Shown here: positions 1-9,037 of the stretch, in pieces
How the letters are laid out: every line of letters begins with the position of its first letter
Position numbering within the stretch: position 1 is the stretch's first letter
From: Gemmataceae bacterium
GTDB lineage: Bacteria > Planctomycetota > Planctomycetia > Gemmatales > Gemmataceae
Reading direction: 5' to 3'
Length of the DNA: 64,000 nucleotides
NCBI GenBank assembly: GCA_022616435.1
Contig: JAKEET010000118.1
Location: 1 to 64,000 of the forward strand
The notes under the pieces: model-generated
Database searches by the model: none
What the model was told of the DNA's origin: nothing
Seen by the model: only the letters and a program-made list of their open reading frames with translations
Made by a program: the position numbers and the translations under genes

Positions 1-165
1 GAGAATGCCGTCGCGGATGAGCAGACCGGCCGCCTCGTTGGGCTTGGCGGGAAGCGGCCCGGCGCCTTTCAGTTTCTGCAGCCAGGCGTCGAAGCGTTTT
101 TCGTCGGCGACGCCGCTCTTGCGGACCAGGTCGAGAAATTCATCGGTGGTGGCTGGAGCAGCCAT
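1..165 (-). CDS. Ser/Thr protein kinase, N-terminal fragment
   Basis: Reading leftward from an ATG at 165, 55 codons run off the window edge without a stop. The peptide starts MAAPATTDEFLDLVRKSG and continues with a leucine-rich stretch ending in GLLIRDGIL. This matches, from family memory, the short helical head that precedes the catalytic domain in many planctomycete membrane Ser/Thr kinases. No catalytic residue is inside the window, so the kinase call rests only on the head. It is divergent from the vWA operon that starts at 508. Confidence 0.6.
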   Translation of the reverse strand, partial: MAAPATTDEFLDLVRKSGVADEKRFDAWLQKLKGAGPLPAKPNEAAGLLIRDGIL

Positions 166-507
166 TCAACTCATCCTACGGGTCGGCAGCCGGGTGCGCA
201 ACCACCCCGGTCGCAGAGGGGGAACCCGGCGCATACAACTATACGTTATCCTGGCGCGCCACGGGAGAAATTTTCATGCCGGCAACCAGGGCAACGTGGG
301 AGATTGTGTAGGATTATTCTAGCGACACCGGCACGATCCGCGAACGGGATTTTTCACAAAGCGGAATCGATTCGCGAGATCGGCCGATCGTGCAGAGCGA
401 ATTCATTCTCGACTGCCGCCGACGTGTGATACGATGCAACCGGCATTCGGTCAGCCCTCACGTTGTGCCGGGCGCCGTCGCCGCGCTAAAACACTGACTC
501 CTGACTC
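166..507. other. Divergent intergenic region
   Basis: The 342 bases separate the leftward kinase from the rightward vWA operon and should hold promoters for both. No small coding frame with a plausible ribosome site was found. The last 20 bases before the start codon at 508 are a copy of a dispersed repeat, described separately. Confidence 0.6.
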
Positions 508-510
508 ATG
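488..510 (+). repeat. Dispersed gactcctgactc repeat at a start codon
   Basis: The run aaaacactg followed by ctgactcctgactcatg supplies the ATG of the vWA gene. The last 17 bases (494-510) are identical to 62375-62391 inside the repeat block of the kinase at 61679, and aaaacactg recurs at 62348. A third related piece, acaggagtcagggg, lies near 42664. No Shine-Dalgarno sequence precedes this ATG. Confidence 0.7.
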
Positions 511-2262
511 CTTCCCCTCCTGACGGCTCCCTGGGCTTTGGCGGCGCTCGCCGCGATACCGGCTCTCGCGGCCCTCTATTGGCTGCGCAACACCTGGCGC
601 GAAGTTCCGGTTTCCAGTCTCATGCTGTGGCTGCACCACACCGAAGCGCAGGCCAGCGGGCTGCGGATGCGCCGGCTGGAAACGCCTCTGCTGTTCTTCC
701 TCGAAATCGCCGCGCTGATCCTGCTGGCCAGCGCCGCCGTCGGCCCGCGCGTAGACACCGGTCAGGGACGCTGGCCGCTGGTGGTCGTGCTCGACGATTC
801 CTTTTCCATGCTGGCCGGAGGCGACGAATCGCCACGGCGCTTGGCCGAGGCCGCGCTGCAGCGCGAGTTGCACTGGGGCGACGCCTACCCGGTCCGGTTC
901 ATCCTGGCGGGCGACACCGCCGTGGCCCTGGGCGACACGGTCTGGTCGTGGACCCAGGCCCAGCAAGCGCTGGAAGGTTGGCGCGGCCACGCCGCGGCCG
1001 CACGCCTGCCGGAAGCTGCCGCCCTGGCGAGCGAGCTGGCCGGCGACAAGGCCCGCATCCTGGTCGTCAGCGACCACGGCCCCGAGCACGAGCCCGGTGA
1101 GGGCCGCCTCGAATGGTGGTCGTTCGGCAAGCCGCGGCCGAATCTGGCGTTCATTAATGCGGCGCGCAGCACGCGCGACGGCGTGGACCGGTGCCTATTG
1201 GAGATCGCCAACTTCGAACCGCAGCGGCGCAGGGCGACGCTGGTCCTGCACTCCGCCCCGGCCAGGCAAGAAATCCATCGGGAGCAACTGACCTTTGACG
1301 CCGATGAAATCCGCCGCGTGACTCTACGGCTGCCCAAGGAATTGACCGCCGTGTCGGCGCGCCTGGATGACGATGCCCTGCCCTTCGACAACGAGGCGAC
1401 CCTGGTGCGGGAAGAGGCGCCCGCGGTGCGCGTCGCGGTCCATGTGAAAAACGACGCCCTGCGGTTGCCGCTGGAGAAGGCGCTCGAAGCGACCGGCAGG
1501 ACGGCGCCTCCGGGCGCTCAGCCGCAGCTTCTCATCACGGATGATCTCGATGACGTCCCCACGACCGCGGAGACGTGGCTCGTGCAGCTCCTGGCGGAAA
1601 AGGATGCCGATCCGTTCATCGGGCCGTTCGTCCTCGACCGGACGCATCCGTTGACGGACGGCCTGAATCTTGCCGGCGTCGTCTGGGGCGCCGGCAAGTC
1701 GCGCGAGCTGGCCGGCGCGCCCGTGATCCTCGCGGGCGGCGTGCCGCTGATTTCGGATGCCGAGGGCCTGGTCAATCAGCGTCACGTCCGCGTGCGGCTG
1801 CGGCCCGATCAATCGACGTTGCTCGAATCGCCGGCCTGGCCGGTGCTGATGTGGAACCTGGTCCACTGGCGGGCGACGGAGCTGCCGGGGGTGCGCCGCG
1901 CCAACATCCGCCTTGGGGAAGCAGTGCACGTGGCCGTGGCGCTGGGCGTGGAGAGCGTGGTTCACGCGTCGCCCGCGGGAGGCACCCGCGTGTTCCCGGT
2001 CGCGGCCCAGCGCGTGATGGTGAGGCCCGACGAGCCGGGACTGCACGAGATCGACGCTGAAACCGCGCGGCACCAGTTCGCGGTGAACGTGCTGCGGCGC
2101 GAAGAGTCCGACCTGACGAAATCGGTCACCGGCCGCTGGGGAACGTGGAGCGACGACGTCGCCACGGCCCCCGCGATCTACAACCTGGCGTGGATTCCGC
2201 TGCTGGTGGCGCTAGCGGTGTTGACACTGCACATGGCCCTTGCGGTGCGGGCGGGAAAGTGA
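508..2262 (+). CDS. BatA-like membrane protein with vWA domain
   Basis: This 584-residue protein has two N-terminal membrane helices (about residues 7-26 and 60-80), as in BatA/aerotolerance-type proteins. A von Willebrand factor A domain follows, beginning VVVLDDSFSM, which carries the DxSxS metal-site motif. The middle is beta-rich. A C-terminal helix (IYNLAWIPLLVALAVLT) re-enters the membrane. Such proteins usually work with a MoxR-type AAA ATPase, but none is in this window. The gene leads a tight operon with three micro-proteins and a second, larger vWA protein. The start chosen is the ATG inside a repeat with no clear ribosome site, so the true start could differ. Confidence 0.85.
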   Translation: MLPLLTAPWALAALAAIPALAALYWLRNTWREVPVSSLMLWLHHTEAQASGLRMRRLETPLLFFLEIAALILLASAAVGPRVDTGQGRWPLVVVLDDSFSMLAGGDESPRRLAEAALQRELHWGDAYPVRFILAGDTAVALGDTVWSWTQAQQALEGWRGHAAAARLPEAAALASELAGDKARILVVSDHGPEHEPGEGRLEWWSFGKPRPNLAFINAARSTRDGVDRCLLEIANFEPQRRRATLVLHSAPARQEIHREQLTFDADEIRRVTLRLPKELTAVSARLDDDALPFDNEATLVREEAPAVRVAVHVKNDALRLPLEKALEATGRTAPPGAQPQLLITDDLDDVPTTAETWLVQLLAEKDADPFIGPFVLDRTHPLTDGLNLAGVVWGAGKSRELAGAPVILAGGVPLISDAEGLVNQRHVRVRLRPDQSTLLESPAWPVLMWNLVHWRATELPGVRRANIRLGEAVHVAVALGVESVVHASPAGGTRVFPVAAQRVMVRPDEPGLHEIDAETARHQFAVNVLRREESDLTKSVTGRWGTWSDDVATAPAIYNLAWIPLLVALAVLTLHMALAVRAGK

Positions 2263-2323
2263 TGCGGCGCGCGCTCGGCGGTTCGCGCTTGGTATGTTCG
2301 TGATTTCGGGAAGGAGTTGGGCG

Positions 2324-2461
2324 ATGGAAGCAGAACCGGTTGTAGGATTTCCGATGTTCTCCCTGGGCCTTGCCGTCTTGGGACTCATCGCGGTCGCCGG
2401 CATCTTCGGGTTGATCTACTGGATCTTGGGCAGAGGCAAGGACGATCAATCGACCGATTGA
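2324..2461 (+). CDS. Single-helix micro-protein A (45 aa)
   Basis: The ATG at 2324 follows an aaggag ribosome site (2311-2316). The product is one hydrophobic helix (FSLGLAVLGLIAVAGIFGL) ending in IYWILGRGKDD. The C-terminal pattern of two aromatic residues, small hydrophobics, Gly, then Lys-Asp is shared with the next two small genes, which suggests tandem duplication. It lies between two vWA genes on the same strand. Function is unknown; a small membrane partner of the vWA proteins is an inference from position. Confidence 0.65.
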   Translation: MEAEPVVGFPMFSLGLAVLGLIAVAGIFGLIYWILGRGKDDQSTD

Positions 2462-2484
2462 ACGCCTCCCCTCGGGAGTGACCC

Positions 2485-2583
2485 ATGGCAAGTTGGTTGA
2501 TTATCGCGCTCGGCGGCGTCGTCGTTCTCGGCGGCGTGTTCTTCCTCATCTACTGGCTGGTCGGTTCGAGCAAGGACGAATGA
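2485..2583 (+). CDS. Single-helix micro-protein B (32 aa)
   Basis: The ATG at 2485 is preceded by gggag. The 32-residue product starts MASWLIIALGGVVVLGG and ends LIYWLVGSSKDE: one membrane helix with a short charged tail. Its tail aligns without gaps to micro-protein A (IYWILGRGKDD) and micro-protein C (LYYLLGSGKGDE). The three genes, their ribosome sites and short spacers fill the whole interval between the two vWA genes. Function unknown. Confidence 0.65.
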   Translation: MASWLIIALGGVVVLGGVFFLIYWLVGSSKDE

Positions 2584-2596
2584 CGAGGGGGCACGT

Positions 2597-2707
2597 ATGT
2601 TCTTCGGCGTGGGACTCGTGGAGCTGATCATCATCGGCGTTGTTGTCCTGGGCGGCGGCGGCTTCGTGCTCTATTACCTCCTGGGATCGGGCAAGGGCGA
2701 CGAATAG
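2597..2707 (+). CDS. Single-helix micro-protein C (36 aa)
   Basis: The ATG at 2597 follows acgaggggg. The product starts MFFGVGLVELIIIGVVVLGG and ends VLYYLLGSGKGDE: one helix and an acidic-basic tail like micro-proteins A and B. It stops four bases before the start of the large vWA gene, so translational coupling is likely. Function unknown; co-expression with the vWA proteins is inferred from spacing. Confidence 0.65.
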   Translation: MFFGVGLVELIIIGVVVLGGGGFVLYYLLGSGKGDE

Positions 2708-2711
2708 TCCG

Positions 2712-5537
2712 ATGGTCTTCCTTCATCCCATCTACCTGTTGCTCGCCGTGCCGCTGGCCGTCTCGCTGGCCGCGTGGGCGTTTCGTTCGCGCTGGTTGCT
2801 AATCCTCCGGGCCGTGACCCTGATCCTGATCGTGCTGGCGCTCGCCGGGTTGACGGTGCGCCTCCCGAGCCGGGCCGGAACGATTGTGGTCGTGGCCGAC
2901 CGCAGCTTGTCGATGCCGCTCGACGCCGACAGCCAGCACAAGGAGGCGATCAAGGTGCTGCACGACGCGCTGGGCGCGGACGACCGGCTGGCGGTCGTGG
3001 CCTTTGGGCGTTCGCCCGCCCTGGAGCAAACGCCGGGCCAGGTCAAATTTCCCGGCTTCATCCACGACATCGGCCGCGACGGCTCGCAGTTGACCGAGGC
3101 CATGGAGACGGCCCTCGGCGCTATCCCGGTGGATGCACCGGGGCGGGTGCTGGTGCTCTCCGATGGCCGCTGGACCGGGCGTGAGCCGGCCGCCGTCGCC
3201 GCCCGCGCGGCGGCGCGCGGCATCGCCGTCGATTATCGCGCGTTGCAACGGCCGCTGGCGAACGACGTGGCCGTCGCGCGGCTGGACGCGCCCTCGTCCG
3301 TGGCGCCCGGCGAGTCGTTCCTGATCACGTCCTGGGTGTACGCGCCCAAGCGCCAAGAAATCGCCTATGAATTTCGGCGCGGCCAGGTCCGGCTGGCCGC
3401 GGGCGCGCGTTTGTTCGAGGCAGGTCTGAACCGGCTCACCTTCCGCGACCAGGCCGGCGAGCCGGGCACTCAGGGTTATGCCTTGAGCATCGCACCCAAA
3501 GAGGAAGACGCGGTCCCCGAAAACAACCACGCCCGGCTCCTGGTCGGCATCACGGGACAGCGGCCGATACTGGTGGTCACGTCGACGCCGCAATCCGGCT
3601 ATCCGCTCCTGCTGCAACAAGGGGGCTTGAAGGTCAAGCCGGCGTCGCCGGACAAGTGCGACTGGACACTCGAAGACCTTTCGAAGTATGCGGCCGTCAT
3701 CCTCGAAAACGTGCCGGCCGAGGCCGTCGGCCATCACGGCATGGAAACGCTCGCGGAATGGGTCAAGCAAACCGGCTCCGGGTTGATGATGACCGGCGGC
3801 CGCAGCTCGTATGGGCCGGGCGGCTACTTCAAGTCGCCGCTCGAGCCGATCATGCCGGTGTCGATGGAGCTGCGCCAGGAACATCGCAAGCTGTCGCTGG
3901 CCATCGTGGTGGCGCTCGATCGCTCCGGCAGCATGACGGCGCCGGTCGGCGGGGGCCGGGTCAAGATGGACCTCGCCAACCTCGGCACCGTCCAGGTGCT
4001 CGACCTGCTGTCGCCGTCCGACGAGCTGGGCGTGATCGCCATCGACAGCGCGCCGCACACGGTCCATGAGTTGTCGACGATCCAGCAGAAGGGGCCGATT
4101 CGCGACAAGATCCTGACCATCAACTCCCAGGGGGGCGGCATCTTCGTGTACGTGGCGCTCGAAGCGGCGCACAAGATGCTGCAACACGCCAAGGCGGGCA
4201 CGCGCCACATCATCCTGTTCGCCGACGCCGCCGACGCCGAAGAACCCGGCCGATATGAAGAACTGCTCAAGACGCTGAAGTCCGAAAATATCACGGTGAG
4301 CGTCATCGGCCTGGGCAAGGAGGGCGACAAGGACGGCGCGCTCTTGAAGGACATCGCCGCCCGCGGCAACGGCCGGGTGTTCTTCACCGATCGCCCGGAG
4401 GACCTGCCGCGGCTGTTCGCGCAGGACACGTTCGTGGTGGCCCGCAGCTCGTTCCTCGACGAGCCGACGCCGATCAAGACGACGCCCGGCCTGCTGACGG
4501 TGGCCGGCAAGGATTTCGCGCCGCCGAACCTGGGCGGCTACAACCTGTGCTACCTGCGGCCGAGCGCCAACCTCGCCACGGTGACGCTCGACGAATACTC
4601 GGCCCCGGTGGTCGCGTCGTGGCAAGCCGGCTCGGGCCGCGTCCTCTGCTACACCGGCGAAGTGGACGGCAAGTACACCGGCGCCATGGCGCGCTGGAAG
4701 GACGTCGGCGACTTCTATTCGAGCCTGGCGCGCTGGACTGCCGGCCGCACCGTGAACCTTCCCAACGGCATGGTGCTGACGCAGGAGATGAAGAAGGGCC
4801 TGGCGCTCGTGCAACTACATCTGGACCCGGACCGGCAAACCGATCCGTTTCAGGCACTGCCCGAGGCCGTGACGTTGCGCGCCCTCTCCGAGAAGAAACC
4901 GCGCGTTGAAAAGTCGCGCCTCGCCTGGACCGCCGCCGATACGCTGGCCGTCGAAGTGCCGCTCTACGGCAGCGAGACGGCGTTGACCACGATCGATATC
5001 CCCGGCCACGGTCCAGTGCCGCTGTCTCCCGTGTGTTTGCCGTACTCGCCGGAGTTCGAGCCGGCGACGCAGACTTCCGAGCTCTTGAAGACTGCGGAAG
5101 CCTCCCCTGCCCTGCCCCGCGAAGCCAGCCGCTCCGGCTGGGGCGTGACGGCGCTGGAACGGCTCGCCAAGACCACCGGCGGCAAGGAACGCATCGACCT
5201 CGCCACCGCCTGGAAAGACATTCCCAAGCATCCCCGGCTTATCCCGCTGGCGGCCTGGCTGCTGGTCACGGCCGTCGTCGTCTTCCTGCTCGAAGTGCTC
5301 GAACGTTTGACCGGTTTGCTGTCGCGCGGCGGCCGCATCGTCTGGCGCACAAGCGGCCGACGCGCACCCACCGCGCCGCGTCCTTCAAAGACTGTCGCGG
5401 CGTCCGGCGTCCCGGCCGCCGTGCCGGCGGCCGAGGAACCCGTTCCGGCCGCGCGCGCACCGGCGAGAGCCGCCGAGGTCTCCGGCATCTTGCAGGCGCT
5501 GCAAGAAGTTCAAAAACGCCGCGGGCCGAAAAAGTAG
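2712..5537 (+). CDS. Large membrane protein with two vWA domains
   Basis: The ATG at 2712 was chosen over an upstream one because it follows the micro-protein stop by four bases and begins directly with a membrane helix. The 941-residue protein has two N-terminal helices, a degenerate vWA-like segment (VVVADRSLSM), a glutamine-amidotransferase-like region around residues 290-390 and a second vWA with an intact motif (VALDRSGSM, about residue 400). A helix near residues 845-870 precedes an Ala/Pro-rich tail. The layout resembles the Bat-type or YfbK-like proteins common in planctomycetes. It probably forms a membrane complex with the smaller vWA protein at 508. The substrate or partner is unknown. 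Confidence 0.85.
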   Translation: MVFLHPIYLLLAVPLAVSLAAWAFRSRWLLILRAVTLILIVLALAGLTVRLPSRAGTIVVVADRSLSMPLDADSQHKEAIKVLHDALGADDRLAVVAFGRSPALEQTPGQVKFPGFIHDIGRDGSQLTEAMETALGAIPVDAPGRVLVLSDGRWTGREPAAVAARAAARGIAVDYRALQRPLANDVAVARLDAPSSVAPGESFLITSWVYAPKRQEIAYEFRRGQVRLAAGARLFEAGLNRLTFRDQAGEPGTQGYALSIAPKEEDAVPENNHARLLVGITGQRPILVVTSTPQSGYPLLLQQGGLKVKPASPDKCDWTLEDLSKYAAVILENVPAEAVGHHGMETLAEWVKQTGSGLMMTGGRSSYGPGGYFKSPLEPIMPVSMELRQEHRKLSLAIVVALDRSGSMTAPVGGGRVKMDLANLGTVQVLDLLSPSDELGVIAIDSAPHTVHELSTIQQKGPIRDKILTINSQGGGIFVYVALEAAHKMLQHAKAGTRHIILFADAADAEEPGRYEELLKTLKSENITVSVIGLGKEGDKDGALLKDIAARGNGRVFFTDRPEDLPRLFAQDTFVVARSSFLDEPTPIKTTPGLLTVAGKDFAPPNLGGYNLCYLRPSANLATVTLDEYSAPVVASWQAGSGRVLCYTGEVDGKYTGAMARWKDVGDFYSSLARWTAGRTVNLPNGMVLTQEMKKGLALVQLHLDPDRQTDPFQALPEAVTLRALSEKKPRVEKSRLAWTAADTLAVEVPLYGSETALTTIDIPGHGPVPLSPVCLPYSPEFEPATQTSELLKTAEASPALPREASRSGWGVTALERLAKTTGGKERIDLATAWKDIPKHPRLIPLAAWLLVTAVVVFLLEVLERLTGLLSRGGRIVWRTSGRRAPTAPRPSKTVAASGVPAAVPAAEEPVPAARAPARAAEVSGILQALQEVQKRRGPKK

Positions 5538-5545
5538 GCCTGCAC

Positions 5546-5569
5546 GTAGGACAGGACTCCGCTCCTGTC
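5546..5569. repeat. GTAGG-leader hairpin
   Basis: The leader gtagg is followed by gacagga, a six-base loop and tcctgtc, forming a seven-base stem (5550-5569) just after the large vWA gene. The same leader precedes unrelated palindromes at 49012 and, on the other strand, at 60145. It could act as a terminator, but there is no T tract. Confidence 0.55.
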
Positions 5570-5766
5570 GGGGTCGGATCGAGACGGAGTCCCATCCGCC
5601 GGGCTGCGCCGCACTGCGATGCTCGTGATCCATGTTGGGCACCACTTTTCGCAGGCATCGGAACCCGATTGCTCAAAAATCCTTCAAACTCGAGCCGGAC
5701 AAGGCCAAATGCGCTCGGGCACGGCGTTTGCTGTTGCAGAAGTGCCCTACTGACAGGAGGTGAACC

Positions 5767-5940
5767 ATGAGAAGTTTCTTGGCTGTGTGCTTCGTTCTGG
5801 CCGCCGTGGTCCTGGGTGTCGGGTACTGGCGCGGCTGGTTTCTCGTCGATCGCGATCAGATTCGCGAGGATACCCAGAAAGCGGTCGAGCAAATCAAGGG
5901 GACCAGTGAAAAGATCAGCGACAAGATTCAGGATGATTAG
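5767..5940 (+). CDS. Small membrane protein (57 aa)
   Basis: A near-perfect ribosome site, aggaggtgaacc, precedes the ATG at 5767. The product has an N-terminal helix (MRSFLAVCFVLAAVVLGVGY) and a charged tail with a short amphipathic helix (EDTQKAVEQIKGTSEKISDK). This looks like a membrane-anchored small protein or one with an uncleaved signal. It lies 229 bases after the vWA operon and may be independent. Function not recognised. Confidence 0.6.
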   Translation: MRSFLAVCFVLAAVVLGVGYWRGWFLVDRDQIREDTQKAVEQIKGTSEKISDKIQDD

Positions 5941-6081
5941 CATCTTGATTCGCACGATGGGCAGCGGAACTCGCAAGAATTCGGCGGAACCGGAGCTCTT
6001 GCGCGCCCGCTGCCCGTTGCTTTTTGAGCGACCAAGTCCAGCGCGTGAAACCGGTTCGCCGTCCATGAAGTATCATTTCAC

Positions 6082-7317
6082 ATGGCGGACTCGTATGAAC
6101 TACACATCGAACCGGCCAGGCCGCACGGCGCTGTCCTCCTCGCCGAGCCCACCCCCGACGACGCCGGCACGGCGCTCCTGATCCATCCACTGCCGGAACA
6201 ACCCGGCCCGATCCGCTGGATGCTTCGCTTGTCGGGCAGGCTGATCGGCGGCATCTTCTCCATCCTGGAATGGTTGTTCGGCGCGCTGACCTTGATGGTC
6301 GGGCTGGCGGTGCTGGCCGCCCTGCCGGTCGTTCAGTTCCTGAGCCTCGGCTACCTGCTGGAAGCCGGCGCGCGCGTCGCCCGTTCCGGCCGGTTGCGCG
6401 ACGGCTTCATCGGCGCCCGACTCGCCGCCCGCGTCGGCGGCGCGGCGGCGGCGAGTTGGCTCCTGCTCCTGCCCGTGCGGCTGATCGCGGGCATCGCCTA
6501 CTCGGCCCAGGTCATCGAACCCGGCGGCGACACCGCCCGCGCCTGGCGCATCGGCCTGATCGTGTTGATTGCCTTCACGGCGCTCCACATTGTCGCCGCC
6601 TGTGCGCGCGGCGGCCGGCTCCGCTACTTCGTGTGGCCGTTCAACTTCGTCTGGCTGCTGCGACGCTTGTTCCGCGGCGGCTACTACACCGAAGCCCGCG
6701 ACGCCACCTGGGATTTCGTGGCCTCGTTGCGGCTGCCGTACTACTTCTGGCTGGGCTTCCGAGGGTTCGTGGCGGCGTTCGCATGGCTGGTGATTCCCGT
6801 CACGTTGCTCGCGCTGGGCCGTGCCGTGCCGCTGCTCGGCTTCGTCGGCGCCCTGGCATTGGCGTGGGTGCTCCTCTACCTGCCGTTCCTGCAACTGCGG
6901 ATGGCGACGGAGAACCGCCTCGCCGCCGCCTTCGAGCTCCGGCAAGCGCGGCGCGAGTTCTGCCGCGCCCCGTGGGCCTACAGCATTGCATTCGTCATCA
7001 CGCTGGCGCTCGCCCTCCCCTTGTACTTGCTCAAGATCGAAGTGGTGCCTGCCGAGGCGGCGTGGCTGCCGAGCCTGATCTTCATCATGTTCATCTTCCC
7101 CGCCCGGCTGCTGACCGGCTGGGCGCTGTCCCGCGCCCGCCGCCGCGACACCTACCGCCACTGGTTCTTCCGCTGGACCGGCCGGCTGCCGTTCATCCCC
7201 GCGGCCTTGATCTATGTGCTGGTGCTGTACTTCACGCAATACACGAGCTGGAACGGCGTCTGGAGCCTGTACGAACAGCACGCGTTCCTCGTCCCGGTGC
7301 CGTTTTTTGGAATGTGA
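6082..7317 (+). CDS. Polytopic membrane protein, unknown function
   Basis: The 411-residue protein has a soluble head of about 50 residues and then roughly eight hydrophobic segments, the first being ALTLMVGLAVLAALPVVQFL. Basic loops such as SRARRRDTYRH lie between later helices. No transport or catalytic motif was recognised. It sits directly before the DUF1549-DUF1501 pair on the same strand, but a 90-base inverted repeat separates them, so co-transcription is uncertain. Confidence 0.7.
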   Translation: MADSYELHIEPARPHGAVLLAEPTPDDAGTALLIHPLPEQPGPIRWMLRLSGRLIGGIFSILEWLFGALTLMVGLAVLAALPVVQFLSLGYLLEAGARVARSGRLRDGFIGARLAARVGGAAAASWLLLLPVRLIAGIAYSAQVIEPGGDTARAWRIGLIVLIAFTALHIVAACARGGRLRYFVWPFNFVWLLRRLFRGGYYTEARDATWDFVASLRLPYYFWLGFRGFVAAFAWLVIPVTLLALGRAVPLLGFVGALALAWVLLYLPFLQLRMATENRLAAAFELRQARREFCRAPWAYSIAFVITLALALPLYLLKIEVVPAEAAWLPSLIFIMFIFPARLLTGWALSRARRRDTYRHWFFRWTGRLPFIPAALIYVLVLYFTQYTSWNGVWSLYEQHAFLVPVPFFGM

Positions 7318-7325
7318 TTTTCTTC

Positions 7326-7416
7326 AGCCACGGATCGAACACAGATGGAACACAGACAATAAAAGAACCAAGGATTGACTTCTTTTCTGTGTTTCATCTG
7401 TGTCAATCTGTGGCTA
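7326..7416. repeat. Long imperfect inverted repeat (cacagat family)
   Basis: The arm at 7326-7356 (agccacgg...cacaga) is nearly the reverse complement of the arm at 7387-7416 (tctgtg...gtggct), with a 30-base spacer. Both arms hold the cacagatg/catctgtg words of a repeat seen between genes in many environmental bacteria. It sits between two co-directional genes and could terminate transcription or be a mobile miniature element. Confidence 0.7.
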
Positions 7417-7429
7417 ACTGAGGTCTCCG

Positions 7430-9037
7430 ATGTGGTGGCGTGATCTGCTGTTTGTGAGTCTGGTCGGCGGCGGCCTGTTCGCGCTGGGCTACAACCTCAT
7501 CCCGCCCAGGGAGCCGAAGCCGGTCACGACCTACGACGCGCCGAGCTACCAGGCCGCGGATTTTGTCTCCACCGTGGCCAAGGTGGATGCCTCGTTCCGA
7601 AACTACTGGGCCGAGTGGGACATCGCACCCGTGCCGCCGGCGTCCGATCTTGCCGTGGCGCGGCGGCTGGCGCTGGGACTGATGGGTACGGTGCCGTCGC
7701 TGGAAGAGATCCGCCAGTTTGAATCCTTGCCGGCCCACGAACGCATGCCGTGGTGGATCGACCACGTCCTGCAAGATCGCCGCTCCGCCGACTACCTCGC
7801 GGAACGCTTCGCCCGCGCGTTCGTCGGCACCGAAGGCGGCCCGTTTATCTTGTTCCGCCGGCGTCGCTTCGTCACCTGGCTCGGCGAACAGCTCCACCAG
7901 CATCGGCCGTACGATCAGATCGTCCGCGACCTCATCGCCACGCAGGGCCTGTGGACCGATCAGCCCGCGACCAACTTCGTCAGCGTCACCAGCCAGCAGC
8001 AGAAGAAGAACCAGCCCGATCCGATTCGCCTGGCCGGGCGGGTGACGCGGGCCTTCCTGGGCATCCGGCTGGATTGCGCCCAGTGCCACAACCACCCCTT
8101 CGCCGAGTGGAAACAGACCGACTTCCAGGCGCTGGCCGCGTTCTTCGGGCAGACGCATATCGGCTTCACCGGCGTCTACGACGGCGACGGCGAGTTCGAA
8201 GCGACCGAGCACAGCACCAACGAAACGCGGGTGGCGGCGCCGCGCGTGCCGTTCGCGGCAGAGCTGTTGCCGGAAGAGGGCAGCCGCCGTGAGCGCCTGG
8301 CCGCGTGGGCCGCCCATCCCAAGAACGGCCATTTTGCCCGCGCCGCCGTCAATCGCGTCTGGGCGCTGATGCTCGGCCGGCCGCTGGTCGAGCCGGTGGA
8401 CAATATCGAAGCCGACGTCTGGGCCCCCGACGCCCTGCACATCCTGGCGGACGACTTCGCCGCCCACGGCTTCGACCTGCGCCGCCTGATCCGCATCATC
8501 GCCAGCACCGAAGTGTTCCGCCTCGACAGCGCCGCCGATCGCGACATCACCGAAGAAGACGACAAAGCCTGGGCCGCCTTCCCGCTGATCCGCCTGCGGC
8601 CCGAGCAGGTCGTCGGCAGTGTCATCCAGGCGTCATCGGTGACCACCATCGATCTCGATTCGCACATCATCACCCGCTTGATCCGGGCCGCGAACCAGAA
8701 CGACTTCGTCAAACGCTATGGCGACAGCGGCGACGACGAATTCGACGGCCGCTCCGGCACGATCCCGCAGCGGCTCTTGATGATGAACGGCACGCTGATC
8801 CACGACCGCATCAAGGACGGCCTGTTCAACGCGACCGCGCGCATCGCCATGCTGGCCAAGGACGATCGCCACGCGGTCGACACCGCCTACCTGACCGTGC
8901 TGACGCGCCGGCCGACGCCGGAGGAAGCCGAGCACTTCACCCGGTCGCTGGCCGATCCCAGCCTGAGCCGGGCCCAGCATATGGAAGACCTGTTCTGGGC
9001 CCTCGTGAATTCCACGGAGTTCTCATGGAACCATTGA
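7430..9037 (+). CDS. DUF1549/DUF1553 protein
   Basis: The 535-residue protein has one N-terminal helix (LLFVSLVGGGLFALGYNL) and then the DUF1549 region, whose diagnostic segment LDCAQCHNHPFAEWKQ contains a CxxCH-like motif. The C-terminal half matches DUF1553, including NRVWALMLGRPLVEPVDN. These proteins are abundant in planctomycetes and normally pair with a DUF1501 protein, which follows here with a 13-base overlap. Most larger relatives also carry an N-terminal PSCyt1 cytochrome domain; this one lacks it. Proposed roles involve degradation of complex sugars outside the cytoplasm, but no activity is established. Confidence 0.9.
   Translation: MWWRDLLFVSLVGGGLFALGYNLIPPREPKPVTTYDAPSYQAADFVSTVAKVDASFRNYWAEWDIAPVPPASDLAVARRLALGLMGTVPSLEEIRQFESLPAHERMPWWIDHVLQDRRSADYLAERFARAFVGTEGGPFILFRRRRFVTWLGEQLHQHRPYDQIVRDLIATQGLWTDQPATNFVSVTSQQQKKNQPDPIRLAGRVTRAFLGIRLDCAQCHNHPFAEWKQTDFQALAAFFGQTHIGFTGVYDGDGEFEATEHSTNETRVAAPRVPFAAELLPEEGSRRERLAAWAAHPKNGHFARAAVNRVWALMLGRPLVEPVDNIEADVWAPDALHILADDFAAHGFDLRRLIRIIASTEVFRLDSAADRDITEEDDKAWAAFPLIRLRPEQVVGSVIQASSVTTIDLDSHIITRLIRAANQNDFVKRYGDSGDDEFDGRSGTIPQRLLMMNGTLIHDRIKDGLFNATARIAMLAKDDRHAVDTAYLTVLTRRPTPEEAEHFTRSLADPSLSRAQHMEDLFWALVNSTEFSWNH

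Noticed and set aside
2240-2323. Longer start for micro-protein A
   Set aside because: It would overlap the vWA gene and lacks a ribosome site, whereas the ATG at 2324 has aaggag at good distance.
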